From contig JAAYXX010000118.1 of the NCBI GenBank assembly GCA_012515695.1, forward strand, positions 1 through 12,080: a DNA stretch of 12,080 nucleotides, given 5' to 3'. Below, piece by piece: positions 1-6,047 of the stretch (positions are counted from its first letter, which is position 1; the number at the start of each line of letters is the position of its first letter). Source of the DNA: Chloroflexota bacterium. Its GTDB lineage: Bacteria > Chloroflexota > Anaerolineae > UBA1429. A program made the translations under genes and the position numbers. The notes beneath the pieces were generated by a model. That model was given only the letters and a program-made list of their open reading frames with translations. It had not been told where the DNA came from and made no database searches.

Positions 1-75
1 CCCTCACCCCCGGCTCCTACGGAGCCGCGCCCTCTCCCCCAGGGAGAGGGCGCGCCCAAAGGGCGCGGGTGAGGG
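1..75. repeat. Three-hairpin palindromic repeat element
   Basis: Terminal inverted repeats CCCTCACCC (1-9) and GGGTGAGGG (67-75) enclose three consecutive perfect hairpins: 11-17 with 21-27, 27-38 with 42-53 (12 bp, 3-nt loop), and 51-57 with 61-67. The layout of outer arms plus internal hairpins is that of a REP/MITE-like noncoding repeat. Similar CCCTCACCC...GGGTGAGGG elements are, from general knowledge, dispersed in many GC-rich genomes. It lies 7 bp past the stop codon of the leftward aldolase-family gene, so it may also end that transcript. No ORF lies inside it. Confidence 0.8.
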
Positions 76-82
76 TGATCCG

Positions 83-976
83 TCACCCGTGGTATGTAAA
101 CAGCGGCTCCAGGTCGGCTAGAATGTCGTCAAGGGCGCGGTGGTCCTGCTCATCCAGCCGTTGCGCCGGAGCGTTGCGCGACCCGGCGTGGCGAATGACC
201 CCTCGGCGGCGTAGCACCTCTTTGTAGATCGTGCCGGGATACATCGTCTCCATCGCGAACAGGGGAGCCATCAGGCCATACACCCGCTTGGCTTCCGGCA
301 GATCGCCCGCCTCTAGCGCGTTCCACAGCCGCACCACTACGTCGGTTACGTGGCAGCCCGGCATCTGCCCGGCGCAGCCCCGTGGGTGTTCCAGCAGCAG
401 GTAGCGCCCTCCCGCGCCGCCGAAAACCCCCTTGAGTTTGGGGCCTGCCATTTCGAGCAGGCGGCTGATCTGGTGCGTGGTGGGCATGGTCTCCTCTTTG
501 ATATACTCGACATGCTCCACTTCGCGCACCAGCCGGACCAGCGTGGGCACGGATAGCTCGCTGCCAACAGAGTGGTTTTGCACAAAGATGGGCACGTTGA
601 CCGCGTCGGAAATGCTGCGGAAATAGGCTATCTGGCTGCCTTCGTCGGTGATTTTGCGAATATAGGGGGACATGGCAATGACGGCATCGGCGCCCATCGC
701 CATAGCCTCGCGGCCAAACATGGCGGCGTGTTCGGCGCAGACCCCCGCCACCCCGATGACTACCGGTATCCGCCCGGCGGCCTGCTCGACAACGATGCGC
801 GAGCCGGTCAGGCGCTCCTGGTCGGACAGCGTGGTGAACTCGCTGGCGTTGACGGGATAGACGAGGCCATGCGCGCCACAAGCCACGCAGAAATCCACGA
901 TGCGCCGCAGCCCCTCCTGGTCTAACTGGCCCCGCTCGTCAAAGGGCGTTGATGGAATGGTATAGACTCCTCGCAT
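83..976 (-). CDS. Dihydrodipicolinate synthase/N-acetylneuraminate lyase family protein (class I aldolase or lyase)
   Basis: This 297-residue protein matches the usual length of the DapA/NanA (beta/alpha)8-barrel family, whose members form a Schiff base between a lysine and a 2-oxo acid. It has the N-terminal 'TP F' start (residues 9-12), the 'MGADAV' strand (94-99), 'PY' (104-105) and the 'YIKEET' segment, where K160 is the expected Schiff-base lysine. The loop that is normally YN in DapA reads VQNH (132-135), so the catalytic tyrosine is replaced by Q133. The usual GTTGE turn reads VNASE (42-46). It is therefore probably not a lysine-biosynthesis DapA but a catabolic aldolase, lyase or dehydratase of unknown substrate. 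The start at 976 is supported by GGGAGGGG (990-983, minus strand), 6 nt upstream. It lies 53 bp downstream of the amidohydrolase gene on the same strand, which suggests one operon. In L-fucose/L-rhamnose-type non-phosphorylating pathways, a COG3618 lactonase and a DapA-family 2-keto-3-deoxy aldolase act together. A similar pairing here is only an inference. Confidence 0.85.
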   Translation of the reverse strand: MRGVYTIPSTPFDERGQLDQEGLRRIVDFCVACGAHGLVYPVNASEFTTLSDQERLTGSRIVVEQAAGRIPVVIGVAGVCAEHAAMFGREAMAMGADAVIAMSPYIRKITDEGSQIAYFRSISDAVNVPIFVQNHSVGSELSVPTLVRLVREVEHVEYIKEETMPTTHQISRLLEMAGPKLKGVFGGAGGRYLLLEHPRGCAGQMPGCHVTDVVVRLWNALEAGDLPEAKRVYGLMAPLFAMETMYPGTIYKEVLRRRGVIRHAGSRNAPAQRLDEQDHRALDDILADLEPLFTYHG

Positions 977-1029
977 GGGTTTCCCCTCCCGCGCTGTGCT
1001 TGTATGTTGTGGGCAGATACGGTTTCTTG

Positions 1030-1833
1030 CTAGGCCCAGCCCGCCAGTTTCGCCAGATTGGCGCCCTTGACGCGCGCGCGCTCGTCTGGCGTCCAGTGGG
1101 CGAGGAACAGGTCTACGATATCCGGCGAGCCGCTGCTACAGGCCAGCCGGTCGGGGCCAAAGGCGGCGGCCACCCGCTGCACCAGGGGCTTGGCGTCCAG
1201 GTAGGGCGCGGGCTGTTTGGCAAAGTGCGTCAACCCCGACATTTTCATCGTCACGTTGGGATAGCGCCCCAGGGCCAGCACATCCTCGTATTCCTCCGGC
1301 GTGCCGAATTGTGGCTCGGCCATGTGGTCGATCAGCACGGGGAAATCGGGGTAATCGCGCACGGCGTCGGCCACCTGGCGGGCATAGTTGGGGCCGATGT
1401 GCAGCTCTATCGCCAGCCCCAGCTCCCCGGCCGTCTGCCACAGGGCGCGCACGTTGGCATCGGCAAAGCTGTCCAGGTATTCCTCCTTGCCGCGATGCGC
1501 GTGAAAGCGCAGGGCCACGATGCGCGGGTGGGCGGCCACCAGGTCAACCAGTTTAGAGCGGGCGGCGGGGTCCTTGGGATAGAACAGGCAGGTGGCCTTG
1601 AGCCGCTCCGGCTCGCGGGCCAGGCAGTCCAGCACCAGGCGGTGGTCGTCGCCATATGGCTCTGGCTGCACCAGCACGGCCCGGTCAATGCCCACTGTGT
1701 CCATTCGCTGGAGATATGTGGCCAACGGGTCTGCCTCCAGATGGGCGGCGTTTGGGATATAGGAAGCCTGGGGATGAAAAGGGTAGGCGGCCACGTTGCT
1801 GGAAAAGATGTGGGTGTTCCACTCGACGATCAT
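1030..1833 (-). CDS. Amidohydrolase-2 (COG3618-like) family protein, metal site degenerate
   Basis: This 267-residue protein fits the amidohydrolase_2 TIM barrel: an N-terminal 'VEWNTHIF' strand (3-10), 'GIDRAVLVQP' (48-57), 'IVALRFH' (105-111), 'ELHIGP' (143-148, H145), 'LIDHMAEP' (167-174, H170), 'KMSGL' (197-201) and a C-terminal 'DRLACSSGSP' (228-237). Relatives such as fuconolactonase or 2-pyrone-4,6-dicarboxylate lactonase hydrolyse lactones. The usual N-terminal HxH is NxH here (N6, H8), and the usual GSDWP reads SGSP, so the conserved Asp falls on G235. The canonical metal site is therefore incomplete and activity is uncertain. The start at 1833 is supported by GAGAGGAG (1848-1841, minus strand) with a 7-nt spacer. 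It is the first gene of the leftward operon and is followed 53 bp later by the aldolase-family gene. Read leftward it follows a sigma70-type promoter and a leader hairpin. Confidence 0.82.
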   Translation of the reverse strand: MIVEWNTHIFSSNVAAYPFHPQASYIPNAAHLEADPLATYLQRMDTVGIDRAVLVQPEPYGDDHRLVLDCLAREPERLKATCLFYPKDPAARSKLVDLVAAHPRIVALRFHAHRGKEEYLDSFADANVRALWQTAGELGLAIELHIGPNYARQVADAVRDYPDFPVLIDHMAEPQFGTPEEYEDVLALGRYPNVTMKMSGLTHFAKQPAPYLDAKPLVQRVAAAFGPDRLACSSGSPDIVDLFLAHWTPDERARVKGANLAKLAGWA

Positions 1834-1859
1834 GGAAGGTCTCCTCTCCGTGTCCTGCG

Positions 1860-1905
1860 ATGTACCGCGCTACATAGGCATCATCGGGGCAATGCGTATG
1901 TAGCG
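1860..1905 (-). promoter_or_regulatory. Leader hairpin with three ATGTA half-sites, candidate operator
   Basis: CGCTACATA (1868-1876) and TATGTAGCG (1897-1905) form a perfect 9-bp inverted repeat, continued by GCAT (1878-1881) with ATGC (1892-1895) after one mismatch. A further ATGTA at 1860-1864 pairs with TACAT at 1871-1875 as ATGTA-N6-TACAT. Three copies of one half-site thus lie just downstream of the predicted transcription start of the leftward operon. The position suits a repressor operator or a leader stem-loop. The sequence does not show which protein, if any, binds. Confidence 0.5.
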
Positions 1906-1917
1906 GACCCTGCTTCC

Positions 1918-1945
1918 ATTATGCGAGGTTGCGAGGGGCTGTCAA
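1918..1945 (-). promoter_or_regulatory. Sigma70-type promoter of the amidohydrolase/aldolase operon
   Basis: On the minus strand TTGACA (1945-1940, perfect -35) is followed after 16 nt by CATAAT (1923-1918, 5 of 6 to TATAAT). This predicts a start near 1911 and a leader of about 78 nt before the ATG at 1833. No other candidate of comparable quality was seen between 1834 and 1985. Confidence 0.7.
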
Positions 1946-1984
1946 CAGAAAGCGGGGGGTGGGGGGTATCCGCCAGGCCCACTA

Positions 1985-2013
1985 TTGACAGCCGTTGGCC
2001 GTGATCCTACAAT
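1985..2013 (+). promoter_or_regulatory. Near-consensus sigma70 promoter of the small membrane protein gene
   Basis: TTGACA (1985-1990, 6 of 6) is followed after 17 nt by TACAAT (2008-2013, 5 of 6). Transcription should start near 2020, about 70 nt before the ATG at 2089. It is divergent from the promoter at 1918-1945; the two -35 boxes are about 40 bp apart. Apart from these promoters and the operator hairpin, nothing else was recognised between 1834 and 2074. Confidence 0.75.
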
Positions 2014-2074
2014 GCGCTCAACGTTGCGCCAGGTGCGCCTGTGCAGGCGCGCCTGGGTAGGCGGCCCAATTCAT

Positions 2075-2082
2075 GGAAGGAG
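2075..2082 (+). promoter_or_regulatory. Ribosome binding site that fixes the start at 2089
   Basis: GGAAGGAG lies 6 nt upstream of the ATG at 2089. An in-frame GTG at 2041 would add 16 residues (including GRRPNSW) but has no such site, so ATG 2089 is preferred. Confidence 0.75.
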
Positions 2083-2088
2083 TGCCTC

Positions 2089-2361
2089 ATGTCTCCCATT
2101 CCCTCGGTTCCAGATTTTCCCAATGTCAACATCACGGCGGTCTATTTGCTGGGGGTCGCCCTGGTGGGGCTGGTGTCGGTGATTATCAGCGTCCTGGTAT
2201 GGTGGAAGATTTTCTCCAAGGCCGGATATAGCGGGGCGCTCGGCCTGTTGACGTTGATCCCACTCGTCAACGTGATCTTGATGCTCTTTCTGGCCTTTGC
2301 CACGTGGCCGGTGGAGGAAGAGCTGCGGCGGCTGCGGGAAAGCGTGCGCCAAAACTCGTAG
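2089..2361 (+). CDS. Small two-TM membrane protein of unknown function
   Basis: The protein has 90 residues. After a short Pro-rich N-terminus, residues about 16-40 form a first membrane segment rich in V, L and I that ends in VWW. A polar 'KIFSKAGYSG' loop follows, and residues about 49-73 form a second segment ending in 'LAFATWPV'. The tail is charged (EEELRRLRESVRQNS). The KAGY-G...IPLVN...LAFATWP pattern is typical of small, widespread bacterial membrane proteins annotated only as hypothetical; no biochemical role is assigned here. It has its own promoter (1985-2013) and terminator (2384-2421), so it appears to be monocistronic. It is not part of the hydrogenase operon downstream. Confidence 0.8.
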   Translation: MSPIPSVPDFPNVNITAVYLLGVALVGLVSVIISVLVWWKIFSKAGYSGALGLLTLIPLVNVILMLFLAFATWPVEEELRRLRESVRQNS

Positions 2362-2383
2362 GCTCGCGGTGGTCGAGGGATGC

Positions 2384-2421
2384 AAGAGGGCGTTTCGGCG
2401 ATGGCCGAGGCGCCCTCTTTT
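2384..2421 (+). terminator. Rho-independent terminator
   Basis: A 9-bp stem AAGAGGGCG (2384-2392) with CGCCCTCTT (2411-2419) continues through two wobble pairs into TCGGC/GCCGA around a GATG loop. It is followed by a T tract ending at 2421. It lies 22 bp after the stop codon of the small membrane protein and insulates that gene from the hydrogenase operon. Confidence 0.85.
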
Positions 2422-2433
2422 GTTGGCTCGCAT

Positions 2434-2451
2434 TTGTGCCACATTTCACAA
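2434..2451 (+). promoter_or_regulatory. Candidate Rex- or CRP/FNR-type operator, upstream copy
   Basis: TTGTGCCACATTTCACAA is an 18-bp inverted repeat. Against the redox repressor Rex pattern TTGTGAA-N4-TTCACAA the left half matches 5 of 7 and the right half 7 of 7. The same bases fit the CRP-type TGTGA-N6-TCACA at 9 of 10. The two families cannot be told apart from this site alone. It ends 6 bp before the -35 box of the hydrogenase operon. Confidence 0.55.
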
Positions 2452-2457
2452 AGTGAT

Positions 2458-2486
2458 TTGACAAAATCCGGGTTTCATGCTAGACT
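2458..2486 (+). promoter_or_regulatory. Sigma70-type promoter of the hydrogenase-sensor operon
   Basis: TTGACA (2458-2463, 6 of 6) is followed after exactly 17 nt by TAGACT (2481-2486, 4 of 6). This predicts a transcript start near 2493. An in-frame ATG at 2477 lies inside this promoter and so cannot be the translation start. The ATG at 2540 is used instead. Confidence 0.7.
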
Positions 2487-2504
2487 TTGTGCGAAATTGC
2501 ACGA
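2487..2504 (+). promoter_or_regulatory. Candidate operator, downstream copy over the transcription start
   Basis: TTGTGCGAAATTGCACGA repeats the first seven bases (TTTGTGC, counting one base upstream) of the site at 2434-2451 and contains GTGC-N6-GCAC. The two site centres are 53 bp apart, about five helical turns. It covers the predicted start of transcription, a position that suits repression. It is less symmetric than the upstream copy. Confidence 0.4.
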
Positions 2505-2539
2505 TTGTTTGCCTACAATCTCCGATAACGAGGCATCCT

Positions 2540-4255
2540 ATGACAGATTGGGTCATTAGCACCAACGTAGCGCGTTGTCGCGACTGCTATCGCTGCATTC
2601 GCACCTGCCCTGTCAAAGCTGTGCGCTTTCGCGATGGACAGGCTCAGGTGATCCCCGAATTATGCATTGCTTGTGGCAATTGTGTGCGGGTTTGTCCCCA
2701 GAACGCCAAGGTCGTCCGCGATGACCGGCTTGCTGTGCGGCGGGCGATTCGCGCCGGGCGGACGGTGGTGGCCAGTGTGGCTCCTTCAATCCCCGCCTTT
2801 TTTGATATAGAGGTTTTCGAGCAGATCGAGTCTGCCCTCAAGATGCTCGGCTTTGCTGGGGCAGGTGAGACGGCCTATGGCGCCGAGATGGTCGGCCTGG
2901 CCCACAAGGAGGCGGTAGAGCGGGAGCCTGAGCGCTGGCCGGTCATCACCTCTTCGTGTCCCGTGGTGGTAAACCTGATCGAGCAATATTACCCCGACCT
3001 GATCCCACATCTGGCCCCGCTGGTGTCGCCGATGATCGCGCATGGCCGCTCGCTCCGGCAAGAGTATGGGGAAGACGCCTTTGTGGTGTTCATCGGCCCT
3101 TGCATTGCCAAAAAAGGCGAGATTCTGGACGAGAATGTGGGCAATGTCATCGACGCGGCGCTCACCTTTGCCGAGTTGCGAGAGTGGATGGATGCAGAGC
3201 ATGTGGCACTGCCCGCGTGCGAGCAGCCACGAGAGCGCGCCCCAAGGGCCAACGCGCGCGTGTTCCCCGTAGAGGGCGGCCTGGTGGGTACTGCCACTAT
3301 GGACACGGACATCCTGTCCAGCCAGATCGTTACCACCTCTGGCATAGAGGCCTGCGAGGATGTATTGCGGGGTATTCGCCTGGGGCTGCTGGACGCTTGC
3401 ATGGTCGAGCTGATGGCCTGCGAGGGGGGATGCATCAATGGCCCGGCGATGAAGGGGCAGGGGAGCGTCTTTTTGGCGCGTCAGCGAGTGCTCCAATATG
3501 CTTCTCGCCGTCAGCAGGCCCCGCTGCCTACCCGCGAACAGTGGCCTGCGCTGGACCGCGCCTATGCCGATAGAAGCCAACCCGCCCCCGAATTCACCGA
3601 GGAGCAAATCCGCGAGGTTTTGCACCGGGTAGACAAGCACACCCCCAAAGACGAGTTGAACTGTGGGGCTTGCGGCTATCCCACTTGCCGGGAAAAGGCC
3701 ATCGCCACCCTGCGCGGCATGGCCGAGGCGACCATGTGCATCCCCTATATGCGGCGGCGGGCCGAATCGCTGCGGCAGGTCGTGATGGATGTAACGCCCA
3801 ACGCGGTGATTATTGTGGACAGTCGCCTGTACATTCAGGATATGTCCCCCTCCGCGGAGGCCATGTTCAAGACCCAGTTGTCCGCTGTAGTGGGGATGCC
3901 GCTGCAAACGGTGTACCCGGTCATTGACAGCTTTTCGCAGGTGCGGAACACCCGCCAGCCGGTGACAAATGAAAGGGTGCAACTTCGAGATGATCTGATT
4001 GTCGAGCAGACCATTGTGCCGGTGAATGGAGAGCATCTGCTGGTGGCGATTCTGCGGGATGTTACCGAGCGGGAGCAACAGCGCGACGAGTTGGATCGCC
4101 TACGCACCGAGACGTTGAGCCATACCCGGGAGGTAGTCAAGAACCAGATGCGCGTGGCTCACGAGATCGCCCAGTTGCTAGGCGAATCCACCGCCGAGAC
4201 CAAGATGATGCTCTCGCGCCTGGCCAAGCTGATCGAGGAAGGGCACGGGCAATGA
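2540..4255 (+). CDS. hydS: HydS-like sensory [FeFe]-hydrogenase with 4Fe-4S, H-cluster and PAS domains
   Basis: The protein has 571 residues. Two 4Fe-4S ferredoxin motifs come first (C13, C16, C19, C23 and C42, C45, C48, C52). A [FeFe]-hydrogenase large-subunit-like domain follows, about 70-325, keeping all four H-cluster cysteines: C140 in TSSCP, C188 in GPCIAKKGE, and C294 and C298 in ELMACEGGC. Then comes a further 4Fe-4S domain (C375, C378, C383, C400), a PAS domain (about 411-508) and a coiled-coil-like tail to 565. This order is that of HydS (group C, putative sensory) rather than of catalytic hydrogenases. The usual TSCCP is TSSCP, so the proton-relay cysteine is Ser139, and the usual MPC is GPC. 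There is no kinase domain; the output is probably the phosphatase encoded next, which overlaps by ATGA. The start at 2540 has GAGG (2530-2533) 6 nt upstream and lies after the promoter. No HydE, HydF or HydG maturase is in the window. Expected to be cytoplasmic, sensing H2 or redox state; that role is inferred. Confidence 0.88.
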   Translation: MTDWVISTNVARCRDCYRCIRTCPVKAVRFRDGQAQVIPELCIACGNCVRVCPQNAKVVRDDRLAVRRAIRAGRTVVASVAPSIPAFFDIEVFEQIESALKMLGFAGAGETAYGAEMVGLAHKEAVEREPERWPVITSSCPVVVNLIEQYYPDLIPHLAPLVSPMIAHGRSLRQEYGEDAFVVFIGPCIAKKGEILDENVGNVIDAALTFAELREWMDAEHVALPACEQPRERAPRANARVFPVEGGLVGTATMDTDILSSQIVTTSGIEACEDVLRGIRLGLLDACMVELMACEGGCINGPAMKGQGSVFLARQRVLQYASRRQQAPLPTREQWPALDRAYADRSQPAPEFTEEQIREVLHRVDKHTPKDELNCGACGYPTCREKAIATLRGMAEATMCIPYMRRRAESLRQVVMDVTPNAVIIVDSRLYIQDMSPSAEAMFKTQLSAVVGMPLQTVYPVIDSFSQVRNTRQPVTNERVQLRDDLIVEQTIVPVNGEHLLVAILRDVTEREQQRDELDRLRTETLSHTREVVKNQMRVAHEIAQLLGESTAETKMMLSRLAKLIEEGHGQ

Positions 4256-5427
4256 GACAGATCGTCGAGTTTGCTTCTGAGCCGCTTGCCAAGCACGGGG
4301 AGGAACTGTGCGGTGATACGGTCAAGGTCACCAGTACGCCCGACTCGTTCCTGGTCGTCCTTTCCGACGGGTTGGGCAGCGGGGTCAAGGCGAACATCCT
4401 CTCGACGCTGACTGCGCAAATTGCCGCTTCCATGTTCGAGGAGGGGGCCACCGTCGAAGAGGTGATGTCTACCCTGATCGAGACGCTGCCTGAATGCCAG
4501 GTGCGGCGGCTGGCCTATGCTACGTTTGCGATGCTGCGGGTGTATCGAGGGCATAAAGCCTATCTGGTCGAATATGACAGCCCTCCGCTGATCCTGATTC
4601 GCGACGGTCAAATTGTGCGGTTGCCAGCGGAAGAGCGCGTGGTGAACGGGCGCAAGGTCAGGGAGGCGCATTTCGTCCTACAAGATGGCGACTATATGGT
4701 ATTGGTTAGCGACGGCTATGAGCACGCCGGGGTGGGCGGCCTGTATCGCCTGGGTTGGGGCTGGGATAATATCGCCGTCTCGGTGAAGCGGTGGGCGAGC
4801 ACCGGCTGCGATGCCTGCGAACTGACTCGCACACTCGCCAAAACATGCCTCAAGCTGTATAATAACAAACCAGGCGACGACGCTACCGCCGTGGGAATGC
4901 GTGTGCGCGAGGCCGTGATGGCTACCGTCCTCACCGGCCCCCCGGCAGACAAGGCCCAGGACGAGGTCGCAGTACGCAAGCTGATGGAGGCAGAGGGCAT
5001 CAAGGTTATCTGTGGGGGGACCACAGCGCAGATTGCGGCGCGGGTATTGGGCAAGGAGTTAAAAGTACAATGGATGCCGCCCAGCAAGCGCATTCGAGAG
5101 CCTGATCGCAAAAAGGGCACCCCACCCCTGGCCAAGTTGGAGGGTGTTGATCTGGTTACCGAGGGCATTCTGACCCTCAGCCAGGCGATAGAACTGCTCG
5201 AATCCTCGCCGACGGTGCATGATCTGCCGCGAGGCCAGGACGCGGCCATCCAGTTGGCTCGCATTCTGCTCTCGGCGGACGCGATTCACCTGATCGTGGG
5301 CACGGCGATCAACCCGAACCAGGTGGCCGACCTGATTCGGGGGGAACCTATGCGGCACGTATACATCCGCGAGTTGGTGCGAGAGATTGAGCGTCGTCAG
5401 AAGGATATCACCGTCGAATACATCTAG
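4252..5427 (+). CDS. SpoIIE/PP2C-type protein phosphatase with unrecognised C-terminal domain
   Basis: This 391-residue protein begins with a SpoIIE-like PP2C fold (about 1-218), a metal-dependent serine/threonine phosphatase. Visible metal-site motifs are LSDGLGSG (D39, G40), LVSDGYEHAG (D154, G155) and PGDDATAVGM (D209, D210). Residues about 222-391 form a second domain that I do not recognise. It contains the Gly-rich VICGGTTAQIAARVLG (252-267) and a predicted helical region to the end. The start codon overlaps the hydS-like stop as ATGA, so translation is coupled. In similar loci a SpoIIE-type phosphatase is a known partner of group C [FeFe] hydrogenases, so the likely role is the output of the sensor: dephosphorylating a target such as an anti-sigma-factor antagonist. 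The target is not visible here. Confidence 0.85.
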   Translation: MRQIVEFASEPLAKHGEELCGDTVKVTSTPDSFLVVLSDGLGSGVKANILSTLTAQIAASMFEEGATVEEVMSTLIETLPECQVRRLAYATFAMLRVYRGHKAYLVEYDSPPLILIRDGQIVRLPAEERVVNGRKVREAHFVLQDGDYMVLVSDGYEHAGVGGLYRLGWGWDNIAVSVKRWASTGCDACELTRTLAKTCLKLYNNKPGDDATAVGMRVREAVMATVLTGPPADKAQDEVAVRKLMEAEGIKVICGGTTAQIAARVLGKELKVQWMPPSKRIREPDRKKGTPPLAKLEGVDLVTEGILTLSQAIELLESSPTVHDLPRGQDAAIQLARILLSADAIHLIVGTAINPNQVADLIRGEPMRHVYIRELVREIERRQKDITVEYI

Positions 5428-5435
5428 GAGGCCCT

Positions 5436-5996
5436 ATGAGCATTCGAGAGATGGTTGGGCAACGCAAGGATTTGGGTAGCGTCGCGCGTTTCGTGTTGCT
5501 GGTTACGCTGGCCGTGCTGATTCCCAGCCTGGGCCAGTCCCAATGGATTACGGGGCCATTGGTGAACGCTCTGTTGCTGTTGACCGTAGGCTGGGCGGGT
5601 GTGAGCCAGGCCATCCTCGTGGGCATGATTACCCCGTTGGGCGCAGCCGTGCGCGGCGTGCTCCCCTTGCCTCTGTTGGCGATGATCCCCTTTATCGCTT
5701 TGTCGAATGCTACGCTGGTCAGCGTCTATGCGGCGCTGCATCGCAAAAACAAGGCCCTGGCGTTGGTGGTGGCGGCAGTGTGCAAGTTCGCCCTGTTGTA
5801 TCTGTCGGTCACGCTGCTAACGGTGCGCCCCCTGCATTTGATGATTGGTGGAAGCGCTCAGGCGCTGGCCCTGCCGGACGCAATGGCGCAAATGATGCGT
5901 TGGCCGCAACTGGCAACCGCTTTCGCGGGCGGGTTGCTGGCTCTGGCGGTTGAGGGCGCGCGCGACTATGTGCGGGCGCGGCGTCAGGGCGATTGA
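5436..5996 (+). CDS. ECF-type S-component-like integral membrane protein
   Basis: This 186-residue, very hydrophobic protein has about five membrane segments (about 15-33, 41-65, 76-100, 106-130, 155-173) and a positively charged end (RARRQGD). GPLVNA...GMITPLGAAVRGVLPLP...MIPFIALSN (40-91) resembles the pattern of ECF-transporter S components, which bind small vitamins or metals in the membrane. No EcfT or ATPase gene is in the window, so it would need a shared energy module. AGGAGG (5426-5431) overlaps the phosphatase stop codon and lies 4 nt before the ATG at 5436. It is therefore the third gene of the hydrogenase-sensor operon. The ligand is unknown. A membrane anchor or signalling partner is an alternative. 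Confidence 0.65.
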   Translation: MSIREMVGQRKDLGSVARFVLLVTLAVLIPSLGQSQWITGPLVNALLLLTVGWAGVSQAILVGMITPLGAAVRGVLPLPLLAMIPFIALSNATLVSVYAALHRKNKALALVVAAVCKFALLYLSVTLLTVRPLHLMIGGSAQALALPDAMAQMMRWPQLATAFAGGLLALAVEGARDYVRARRQGD

Positions 5997-6047
5997 TGAG
6001 GATGCTAGACTAGCAAGTTGGCGGCGTTATTATTGTAGCCGCTCTAT

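Noticed and set aside
949..2004. A 351-codon open frame on the plus strand
   Set aside because: It lies antisense to the amidohydrolase gene and its start overlaps the 5' end of the aldolase gene. Its translation (many His, Gln and Gly) has no domain I recognise, and the minus-strand genes have clear family motifs, promoter and RBS.
2041..2088. GTG start for the small membrane protein
   Set aside because: No RBS before it, and the added residues are not membrane-like. GGAAGGAG before the ATG at 2089 is far better.
2477..2539. Upstream start for the hydrogenase-sensor gene at 2477
   Set aside because: This ATG lies between the -35 and -10 boxes of the promoter and would precede the transcript start. 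The ATG at 2540 has an RBS and begins the expected ferredoxin domain.
2786..4078. A 430-codon open frame on the minus strand
   Set aside because: It is antisense to the hydrogenase-sensor gene, whose cysteine motifs are unmistakable. The antisense frame is a GC-rich codon shadow.
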